Below are positions 8,406-20,600 of a stretch of 64,000 nt of DNA, in pieces. The first letter of the stretch is position 1. Every line of letters starts with the position of its first letter. The notes under the pieces are model-generated. The model ran no database searches. It was given only the letters and a program-made list of their open reading frames with translations, and was not told the DNA's origin. The DNA is taken from the NCBI GenBank assembly GCA_022641735.1, contig JALCDQ010000008.1, positions 1 to 64,000 of the forward strand, in the 5' to 3' direction. The stretch is from Prevotella sp. (lineage in GTDB: Bacteria > Bacteroidota > Bacteroidia > Bacteroidales > Bacteroidaceae). The position numbers were made by a program, and so were the translations under genes.

Positions 8406-8678
8406 CAACGCAATATAGAATGGGGATTTGGGGACCTCAGATTATGGACGAAAAAGAGCAAATTATCGTAATAGAAAAATGTCGATGTCTATTTTTTATC
8501 TGTTTTGGCAGAGCCTCGAAAGCCCAAATTTGTTCTTTGACATGTTGTAACAATTTGAATATCAAATAAATGTCGATGCCCAAGGGGAAATAAATCATTG
8601 GACATCGACATATTTTCCCATATTTTTTGTACCTTTGCGGTGCGGGAAATATGGGTTTAAACCTGAAATATAGTCAGG
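8406..8678 (+). promoter_or_regulatory. CRISPR leader
   Basis: This is 273 bp between cas2 and the first repeat, with no coding potential. It contains an exact 11-bp inverted repeat, ATGTCGATGTC (8479-8489) and GACATCGACAT (8601-8611), plus a third copy of the core, ATGTCGATG (8570-8578). A 9-bp inverted repeat, CCCATATTT (8617-8625) and AAATATGGG (8647-8655), brackets the putative -7 box. The palindrome GGTTTAAACC (8654-8663) lies 15 bp before repeat 1. These are candidate sites for Cas1-Cas2 docking or host-factor binding. Leader identity is supported by adjacency to cas2 and by the degenerate repeat being at the other end. Confidence 0.8.
8630..8637 (+). promoter_or_regulatory. Putative -7 element driving the CRISPR array
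   Basis: TACCTTTG fits TAnnTTTG exactly and would start transcription about 30-35 nt before repeat 1. A TTGG at 8598 is the nearest -33-like sequence, spaced further away than usual. Confidence 0.55.
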
Positions 8679-11600
8679 ATATTAATCGTACCTTTATGGC
8701 ATTGAAACCAGAGCACGACGTTTCTGTTTCTTCTTCTCCTGCTATATTAATCGTACCTTTATGGCATTGAAACTTGGCACTTGTTCTAACCTGATAGCGA
8801 AACTTATGATATTAATCGTACCTTTATGGCATTGAAACTATTTCCGTTACTGCTATCGTCGATTGTGAGGGTAATATTAATCGTACCTTTATGGCATTGA
8901 AACCCATATTCTTGGCACCCTGTTGAGTGAGGTCATTGAGATATTAATCGTACCTTTATGGCATTGAAACAAGTGAACGGAGAACCATTCTTCTGCTTGG
9001 CAGACATATTAATCGTACCTTTATGGCATTGAAACTTCGTTCTCCTCTTTCTCCTGTGCGTCCTTAACCGATATTAATCGTACCTTTATGGCATTGAAAC
9101 TGGTTTCAGATTAATGGCTTTGCAGGAAGAAACTCATATTAATCGTACCTTTATGGCATTGAAACTTATGTAAAACTTATGGATAAATACAGAGCTGAAA
9201 ATATTAATCGTACCTTTATGGCATTGAAACAAAAGTAATGGCAGAGTTTGAACAGCATAGTTTAGATATTAATCGTACCTTTATGGCATTGAAACAATGT
9301 GTGGCTCTATGGTAAACGAGTTGAACGTTCAATATTAATCGTACCTTTATGGCATTGAAACGAAAAAGTGTTCAAAGAACTTTTAAACAAGTAAGAATAT
9401 TAATCGTACCTTTATGGCATTGAAACAAGTTAGTGAGCAAAGACGATATGCAAAGTATCATATATTAATCGTACCTTTATGGCATTGAAACAGAAGTCCG
9501 CGATCGTAAGTAAATGGAACGGCAAAATATTAATCGTACCTTTATGGCATTGAAACTTGGGATGAAACGGACAAACGTTTTTACTTCACTCATATTAATC
9601 GTACCTTTATGGCATTGAAACGCTTGCCTATAAGGCGGAGTGGAACAATAAGAAATATTAATCGTACCTTTATGGCATTGAAACTAGATTATGAAAGCGA
9701 TATTCACACAGGTCAAGGAATATTAATCGTACCTTTATGGCATTGAAACCCACGAGACGGACCCAGCCAGTAGGCAGCTATGTATATTAATCGTACCTTT
9801 ATGGCATTGAAACAGCAGATGAATAACCGTCATAAGAACGTGATAGATGATATTAATCGTACCTTTATGGCATTGAAACTCTTGAAAGGCGGTTTTACAA
9901 GAGTACGTATTGCACATATTAATCGTACCTTTATGGCATTGAAACGGCGATGCAATGCGTAGAAACCGCAGGTAATTTTGATATTAATCGTACCTTTATG
10001 GCATTGAAACTTACTAAAGATAAAGGAAAGGTATTTTCTTGCTTCATATTAATCGTACCTTTATGGCATTGAAACCCTCTTCGGGTGTGGGTGCCTTGTA
10101 TGGGTTCATCTATATTAATCGTACCTTTATGGCATTGAAACATGTTCACATTTGCGCTGAAGCTGTCGGAGGAAGTATATTAATCGTACCTTTATGGCAT
10201 TGAAACAACGATGAATTGTTCAGGGCTTGGCTGGAGTGGCAATATTAATCGTACCTTTATGGCATTGAAACTACATCAGAGCTGCGAATGTTACAGCGCA
10301 CGGAACATATTAATCGTACCTTTATGGCATTGAAACTGTATCAGCCGAGACCGATTTTGCCGGCATCGACGAATATTAATCGTACCTTTATGGCATTGAA
10401 ACGATATTATTGCCAGCATTGGTTATTAGATAGTGAAATATTAATCGTACCTTTATGGCATTGAAACTGTGCTGGTTACAAAGCTCAAAATTGCGCAGTT
10501 CGGATATTAATCGTACCTTTATGGCATTGAAACATGTGGAAGTAAAGTTTGTCACAAAGAGAGAGGCAAATATTAATCGTACCTTTATGGCATTGAAACA
10601 TCATACCTTTTTCTGAAATTGTAGATTATGAGGATATTAATCGTACCTTTATGGCATTGAAACTCTATCTCATGCGACAAGAGCCGAGAGAGGATAAAGA
10701 TATTAATCGTACCTTTATGGCATTGAAACGGTCGTAGGTATTGGCACCGCAATATACTTGTGCGTATATTAATCGTACCTTTATGGCATTGAAACGTTCT
10801 CACCTACCGGGTGGGCATCGCGGATATTAAAATATTAATCGTACCTTTATGGCATTGAAACTACGGGAGAAATGGACGAATATACGGACACCTACTAATA
10901 TTAATCGTACCTTTATGGCATTGAAACATGTGGAAGTAAAGTTTGTCACAAAGAGAGAGGCAAATATTAATCGTACCTTTATGGCATTGAAACTAAAATA
11001 GTGCATGAAAAAAATATTACTAAAATCATATTAATCGTACCTTTATGGCATTGAAACGAACTTATATGTTCTGTTAATCTTTCCCATATCGCATATTAAT
11101 CGTACCTTTATGGCATTGAAACCATCGTGCGGGATTTTGCTCTCTCAACACAGAAGTATATTAATCGTACCTTTATGGCATTGAAACCTGCAAGCGTTCG
11201 CCTTCCTGCTCACACTCGTCAAATAATATTAATCGTACCTTTATGGCATTGAAACAAATATTTGCATGGAGGTGATATTGATTGTATAAATATTAATCGT
11301 ACCTTTATGGCATTGAAACTCAACAATCTTTTTAACCTTATAGCACGCACCAGTATATTAATCGTACCTTTATGGCATTGAAACCTCCCAATATCGCGAG
11401 AAGTCTATACTTTCGATAATATTAATCGTACCTTTATGGCATTGAAACACGTGAAAAACGTCTTAAATGGAGATACCGAAATATGATATTAATCGTACCT
11501 TTATGGCATTGAAACTGATTCGCTTTTTGAAATGATTAAATGGTTGAAAAATATTAATCGTACCTTTATGGCATTGAAACATGTTTTCGAGTACCAGGAC

Positions 11601-14600
11601 GGTAAAGCCTGTAATGATATTAATCGTACCTTTATGGCATTGAAACATCAATGCAGGCAAAAGACTATCTACAGTTACCGATATTAATCGTACCTTTATG
11701 GCATTGAAACTACAATATAGTGGCCGCCCTGCTGCATATTAAGGCATATTAATCGTACCTTTATGGCATTGAAACTGTCGTATGTTGTGGAGTTAGCAAG
11801 CAATGTAAAATATTAATCGTACCTTTATGGCATTGAAACTGTAAAGGTGATTGTATTAGAATGAGGAATTACGAATATTAATCGTACCTTTATGGCATTG
11901 AAACGTTCTCAAATTAAACAAAGAAAAAAATGCTGGAGATATTAATCGTACCTTTATGGCATTGAAACTTGCTGACAAGGTTTCTGCTGGAGTAATCAAG
12001 TCAATATTAATCGTACCTTTATGGCATTGAAACCGAGTAACTCTGCCTGTCTCATTGTCGATTCATGATATTAATCGTACCTTTATGGCATTGAAACCCC
12101 AGTTGATAGCCTCTCCGATTTTCTGCATCGCAATATTAATCGTACCTTTATGGCATTGAAACAAAGGTCAGTTCTTACTTCCTCTCCACCCGTGTAAAAT
12201 ATTAATCGTACCTTTATGGCATTGAAACGCGGTATTCGTGTAGTGCCTTACATCCCACAAGCATATTAATCGTACCTTTATGGCATTGAAACCGAACAAA
12301 ATGTCTTACTAAATATTTCGGAACTTGATATTAATCGTACCTTTATGGCATTGAAACACGAGTAAACATCCTTCTGAATCCAAATCAGTGTATATTAATC
12401 GTACCTTTATGGCATTGAAACAAGTAGAGGATGGAAAATTAGTTGTCGAATGTAGAATATTAATCGTACCTTTATGGCATTGAAACGAAGATAGTGAAAG
12501 GATATTTGATGGGAGAGGATATATTAATCGTACCTTTATGGCATTGAAACTTTAAATCGATGTAGTATGTCAATACCTACTCCTAATATTAATCGTACCT
12601 TTATGGCATTGAAACAAATCAAGGGTGGCCTCTTTCAATCCCCATTTCTATATTAATCGTACCTTTATGGCATTGAAACGAGCCAAGGGAGCAGGACATC
12701 TCAGTTGCAGACCATATTAATCGTACCTTTATGGCATTGAAACACTCGACAACGGTTCAAGCTGAATCGACTGATGAATATTAATCGTACCTTTATGGCA
12801 TTGAAACTAATCAAATCAACGACCGATACTGCACAAAACTTAAAATATTAATCGTACCTTTATGGCATTGAAACATATGTAACGTGCTGACAAAGTTACA
12901 TGCGCATGAATATTAATCGTACCTTTATGGCATTGAAACTCTATTCGGAGAACCTTTACCCTGTGGATAGCAAGGATATTAATCGTACCTTTATGGCATT
13001 GAAACAAAACCAGTAGCTCTATTAGAATATCTCATTAAAAATATTAATCGTACCTTTATGGCATTGAAACTACCATCGAGGCATGGATAAGCGTCGACGG
13101 AGGAAATATTAATCGTACCTTTATGGCATTGAAACAGAAGATGAGCGCACCCATATAGCCATCAACATCGATATTAATCGTACCTTTATGGCATTGAAAC
13201 GATGAAAATAGACAAATTGGATTTACTACAGGAAATATTAATCGTACCTTTATGGCATTGAAACCGGAGAGAACCCCTGAGCGTTACAACGACAACGGAT
13301 ATTAATCGTACCTTTATGGCATTGAAACGCATTTTCAATGCGAGCACGTTCAGCAGATGGGTATATTAATCGTACCTTTATGGCATTGAAACATTATAAC
13401 ATCACCGATGTTAAATATTCGATGATGTATATTAATCGTACCTTTATGGCATTGAAACTCGAAAAGGCTTGCCATGCACTTCACTGAGATGCTATATTAA
13501 TCGTACCTTTATGGCATTGAAACGCCGTAGTAGGTATTGAGATTTCGGTTTCCCCAAGATATTAATCGTACCTTTATGGCATTGAAACTCTTGTCGAGCA
13601 CATAGCCGGGCGGCAGGTGGAGCATATTAATCGTACCTTTATGGCATTGAAACGCAACAGAATCCACAGAGGCAGAAACAGAGGAATCAATATTAATCGT
13701 ACCTTTATGGCATTGAAACTAAAATCAATGGCAGAAGCATAAAGAGGTTGCAAAATATTAATCGTACCTTTATGGCATTGAAACTTTATGAAATATGAAT
13801 TGAACTGCATACAAAGTAGTATATTAATCGTACCTTTATGGCATTGAAACTTGCAGCCTGAGACTGCGCTGCCTTCAGCAAGTTAGAATATTAATCGTAC
13901 CTTTATGGCATTGAAACCCGTTTGTCGTGCGTATCTCGGGGTCTTTCCCTACATATTAATCGTACCTTTATGGCATTGAAACAATGAATAATTTTATCAA
14001 GAAGTATATTAATACGGCAGATATTAATCGTACCTTTATGGCATTGAAACGAGCCAGTCATTGCAGACCTATATATTGTGTCATATATTAATCGTACCTT
14101 TATGGCATTGAAACAGAATAAATCCTCGTTTTCTCCGCAATCAATAGAATATTAATCGTACCTTTATGGCATTGAAACGCAGCAATAATAGAAGGGTCAA
14201 TACAAGGCGAGAAATATTAATCGTACCTTTATGGCATTGAAACGTAGGAAGTACCATCACAGCGTTATACTTCGCTTTATATTAATCGTACCTTTATGGC
14301 ATTGAAACCATTGCATCGTGAGCCGTGTCGCCACTGCCCTCTGATATTAATCGTACCTTTATGGCATTGAAACTAACTGATGGTAAGGAACAAAGAAAAA
14401 TTCATACATATTAATCGTACCTTTATGGCATTGAAACAAGGAGTTAACCGAGGAGGATGTACGTGCGGCAATATATTAATCGTACCTTTATGGCATTGAA
14501 ACCTGCATAGCCGTGCGCTGATATTCATAGGGTTTATATATTAATCGTACCTTTATGGCATTGAAACCAATAGCTTTCAATCTTCATAATATTGCATTTC

Positions 14601-17600
14601 TTATATTAATCGTACCTTTATGGCATTGAAACATTCTGGATGCAGCATCGACGCGGATGGAGTCGAAAGATATTAATCGTACCTTTATGGCATTGAAACT
14701 GCAGAAATGTAATCAATCCTGCTGCGGTGTCTGCATATTAATCGTACCTTTATGGCATTGAAACTACTGACCTGCGCACGTAAGTTTTTCGTGGATAAAA
14801 TATTAATCGTACCTTTATGGCATTGAAACTTGAAAAGGAAGGCTGATGACTCCTTAGTGTTTTATATTAATCGTACCTTTATGGCATTGAAACTCCTTCG
14901 TCTTTCCTCCTGCGCTCATTGCAAGAATATATTAATCGTACCTTTATGGCATTGAAACATAGTTGTAAATAATAATCAGTCTCAGTTAGGGGATATTAAT
15001 CGTACCTTTATGGCATTGAAACATCATCATCAAGCGCATTTTCTCTTGCATCCTCTATATTAATCGTACCTTTATGGCATTGAAACGAGAAAACGGTGCC
15101 TATATACTTTTGATATTATCATATTAATCGTACCTTTATGGCATTGAAACGTTCTTGCTGTACATAGGCTGCATGTACCAGTCTATATATTAATCGTACC
15201 TTTATGGCATTGAAACATGTGCCCTGGAGTTCATCAACTTCTGAGCGGATTATATTAATCGTACCTTTATGGCATTGAAACTAGTGGATGTGAGGATAGA
15301 GGCTGCGCCTATGGCATATTAATCGTACCTTTATGGCATTGAAACGGGGAACGACACAATCATAAGGACCGTAAACAAGAATATTAATCGTACCTTTATG
15401 GCATTGAAACAATGAAAAGTGCACGTATGGTGTACTTGATGCTGTATATTAATCGTACCTTTATGGCATTGAAACAAAGAACGCAGATACGCTTATGAAA
15501 GTGCCCATATATATTAATCGTACCTTTATGGCATTGAAACCGTTGACGATGTCGAAGTAGAAGCGTTTATTGAAATATTAATCGTACCTTTATGGCATTG
15601 AAACTCAGGAATATAGGAATGCTCCTTTAAGTATGCTATATATTAATCGTACCTTTATGGCATTGAAACGAAATAGAATCCCTTTCTATGATAGCATAAC
15701 AATTGATATTAATCGTACCTTTATGGCATTGAAACACGAGATATGGATATACAACACTAAACCAATAAGGCATATTAATCGTACCTTTATGGCATTGAAA
15801 CTGATCTTAAATTTACATCTCAGCAGATGCTGTGCATATTAATCGTACCTTTATGGCATTGAAACATATATCGCACTTGTATTTAAAATCTTTGTATTTA
15901 TATTAATCGTACCTTTATGGCATTGAAACACAGATACGACTAAATGGTCGCACGACTTTCAGAATATTAATCGTACCTTTATGGCATTGAAACTCAGATT
16001 GTCACCACTGTAGGAATTTCCATCAATAAATATTAATCGTACCTTTATGGCATTGAAACGTCACAACTGTCACGCGACAGAGACAACCCTGAGCCATATT
16101 AATCGTACCTTTATGGCATTGAAACCAAAAAAGAGAAGAATGCAAAGCCGGTCAGAAGTATATTAATCGTACCTTTATGGCATTGAAACTCATCATAAGC
16201 GAGGTCGTGAGCATTACACTCGAATATTAATCGTACCTTTATGGCATTGAAACTAAGAAGCAATCAAGGTTAAAACCTATTCCAGAACATATTAATCGTA
16301 CCTTTATGGCATTGAAACAAAAATGGGTCAGTAACCTGAGTGCCATCAAAGACATATTAATCGTACCTTTATGGCATTGAAACGTACTAGAACCAAGACG
16401 GGAAGTATAATCACTAGTATATTAATCGTACCTTTATGGCATTGAAACTCAAGACGGGCGAGGATGTACAGATTAACCGAGGATATTAATCGTACCTTTA
16501 TGGCATTGAAACATGATAAGAATAACGACAACATGATGGAAGAAGAACATATTAATCGTACCTTTATGGCATTGAAACTTCATTGTCATAAGTAAGAGTA
16601 AAAAAATAAGAGATATTAATCGTACCTTTATGGCATTGAAACTTCTTTGTCTTTTTCCAGTTCAAGCTGCCTGGCTATATTAATCGTACCTTTATGGCAT
16701 TGAAACAGTGGAGCAGTGAAATTGTGGCGAGCACTCAAGTATATTAATCGTACCTTTATGGCATTGAAACTCAATAATATCCGTTTTGTTTATAACGAAT
16801 ATTACATATTAATCGTACCTTTATGGCATTGAAACTAGATACGGAAAACAACAAGGCCGTCTGCACATTAATATTAATCGTACCTTTATGGCATTGAAAC
16901 TGGCATGAGTACTTTCATCTTCCCTGATGTCAAGATATTAATCGTACCTTTATGGCATTGAAACGCAAGAAAGAAGGTGGAAACTGGAGCGATGACATGA
17001 TATTAATCGTACCTTTATGGCATTGAAACGCATCATAGTAAGCGACAAGAGAAGATTTAATAGATATTAATCGTACCTTTATGGCATTGAAACTACCTTC
17101 ATAGAGTCCGTCCTTGGTCAGCTGAGTAGTATATTAATCGTACCTTTATGGCATTGAAACTTATATAAACTTCCTAATTGTAAACCTGTTGGAAATATTA
17201 ATCGTACCTTTATGGCATTGAAACTTCCCTCCTCGGTATGATACATTCTTACAGACTCTCATATTAATCGTACCTTTATGGCATTGAAACTCCGTCATTA
17301 CCTATCAGCGTTTCTTTTTCAACAATATTAATCGTACCTTTATGGCATTGAAACTAAGCAAGTATTTTGGTCGTTTACTTTCAATCGCTCATATTAATCG
17401 TACCTTTATGGCATTGAAACCGTTTCTTTAGAGACCAAAGGAGCACAGATAGGAAATATTAATCGTACCTTTATGGCATTGAAACACATAATTCCTTATA
17501 TTGGAACTTATGCGACTATGAATATTAATCGTACCTTTATGGCATTGAAACTTCTTTATCAGTACATTATTTCCTGCTGAAGGAATATATTAATCGTACC

Positions 17601-20600
17601 TTTATGGCATTGAAACCAGAGAGTGTGATTTTGTATCATAGGCACATGGATATATTAATCGTACCTTTATGGCATTGAAACATCATTATCATAGGTAAGA
17701 GTGAAGAAATAAGAGTATATTAATCGTACCTTTATGGCATTGAAACAATTAATTTTTTAAAATGAAAATACGACAATCAAATATTAATCGTACCTTTATG
17801 GCATTGAAACTTTATACTTAGTCTCACTTTGTTTTCAAATCCTAATATTAATCGTACCTTTATGGCATTGAAACAACTTAAATCAAGAATGGCTACTTAA
17901 TGGAAATGGAGATATTAATCGTACCTTTATGGCATTGAAACGCAGGTGATTTCAAGTATCTCTGCACCCAATACGTGATATTAATCGTACCTTTATGGCA
18001 TTGAAACTGAGAACTATAGCGGAAAATTAAAAAATGATAGAATATTAATCGTACCTTTATGGCATTGAAACTCCTGACAGATGCTCGAACAAGTTCATTG
18101 CCTGCATATTAATCGTACCTTTATGGCATTGAAACTTGATATCCGGACGTTCTGAATTTTCAGATTTATATATTAATCGTACCTTTATGGCATTGAAACT
18201 ACAGAACTGCTCATGGGCAATATCGCTCAAGACAATATTAATCGTACCTTTATGGCATTGAAACATGTATCAAGTTCAGAGCTCGACCTCAATACCGTAT
18301 ATTAATCGTACCTTTATGGCATTGAAACAGACCATAGCCTATAAAATAAATTAATATAGCAAATATATTAATCGTACCTTTATGGCATTGAAACAGGCGA
18401 CCAGCGTAAGTATCAGCAGAAGAAGAATTATATTAATCGTACCTTTATGGCATTGAAACAGAGCAACGTTAACAGAATTATCATTAGACTGGAAATATTA
18501 ATCGTACCTTTATGTCATTGAAACTTTTAAATAATCTCTCGCGTTCTAGGTGCTTATTCAATATTAATCGTACCTTTATGGCATTGAAACACTCGAAATG
18601 AGACTTACATAATAATGCTCATTGTAAATATTAATCGTACCTTTATGGCATTGAAACGGTAAAGAAGTAGGAGCAAGTTCACCAACTGGCGAATATTAAT
18701 CGTACCTTTATGGCATTGAAACTGCTTACAAATACACCTATATATGCGTATTGCTTAATATTAATCGTACCTTTATGGCATTGAAACTCAAAAACAACTT
18801 GGAAGACAGAATCGAACAAGTGATATTAATCGTACCTTTATGGCATTGAAACACATATTGGCATTTATGGTCACGGCCAACAGGAAATATTAATCGTACC
18901 TTTATGGCATTGAAACCTCATGTATCTGCGGAACTTCTCAAGCTGGGTCAATATTAATCGTACCTTTATGGCATTGAAACGCATTTTCAATACGAGCACG
19001 TTCAGCACTTGGGTATATTAATCGTACCTTTATGGCATTGAAACAAAAATACCACGTTCAAGGGCAGTTGCTGGTCATCTATATTAATCGTACCTTTATG
19101 GCATTGAAACTACGAAAAGGAATTCTATGATTACATAGCTTGGCAATATATTAATCGTACCTTTATGGCATTGAAACAGCATTCATTTGAGCAGATTGCG
19201 CTTCGGCATAAATATTAATCGTACCTTTATGGCATTGAAACTTCAAATTATCAACATTATAAGAAAGAGGGTTAGATATTAATCGTACCTTTATGGCATT
19301 GAAACTATTCTTGTTTAACTAAACCTAATGTTGGAGCCGATATTAATCGTACCTTTATGGCATTGAAACATGATAATCTCACAGACGAGATAGCATCCGA
19401 TTAATATTAATCGTACCTTTATGGCATTGAAACACGTATCAAGCTCAGAGCTCGACCTCAATACAGTATATTAATCGTACCTTTATGGCATTGAAACGTA
19501 GTATGGTAATGAGAACGAATATCAATGCCTAGAATATTAATCGTACCTTTATGGCATTGAAACAGAGCAACGTTAACAGAATTATCGTTAGACTGGAAAT
19601 ATTAATCGTACCTTTATGGCATTGAAACGATATACAGAGAAATGATGCACCAACTCACTTTGAATATTAATCGTACCTTTATGGCATTGAAACCTAGATG
19701 CACCTGTGAGTACCGCAATCATGGTGAATATTAATCGTACCTTTATGGCATTGAAACTCACATACTATTTCATCATTAAGACAAATTCCTTATATTAATC
19801 GTACCTTTATGGCATTGAAACAATATAGATTGGAGCAATCTTGCAGACAATGATGTTCAATATTAATCGTACCTTTATGGCATTGAAACATGGTATTGCC
19901 ACTCCGCTTCAAGGAAGAAGAGTATATTAATCGTACCTTTATGGCATTGAAACTTATAAATACGAAATCTATGCGAATAAGTCCGTAAATATTAATCGTA
20001 CCTTTATGGCATTGAAACTTCCAATAATCAGCACCTTGTTGACGGACAGTTTTATATTAATCGTACCTTTATGGCATTGAAACCAGAGGAAGAAACAGAG
20101 GAATCAGGAGCAGAGCTATATATTAATCGTACCTTTATGGCATTGAAACGCAGCAGCTCTGCTGGCGTTTGTGTCCTTTATGCAATATTAATCGTACCTT
20201 TATGGCATTGAAACTTTGAAGGCATGACTTCTGATCAGAAAATCAAGTATATTAATCGTACCTTTATGGCATTGAAACACGGAACGGACCCACTCAGCCA
20301 GTCGCTCGGTGAATATATTAATCGTACCTTTATGGCATTGAAACTCGAGCATGTCGCGGCTGCGTCCCTTGTAGGTGGTATATTAATCGTACCTTTATGG
20401 CATTGAAACTTTGTAAACGTTCCTTCTGCTAACAAGATAGCAGATATTAATCGTACCTTTATGGCATTGAAACAACCTGTAGGCATTGGCAAACCTACCT
20501 TATCCAGATATTAATCGTACCTTTATGGCATTGAAACACAGGAGGAGAAAGAGACCTGTCTCAATATCTCCTATATTAATCGTACCTTTATGGCATTGAA

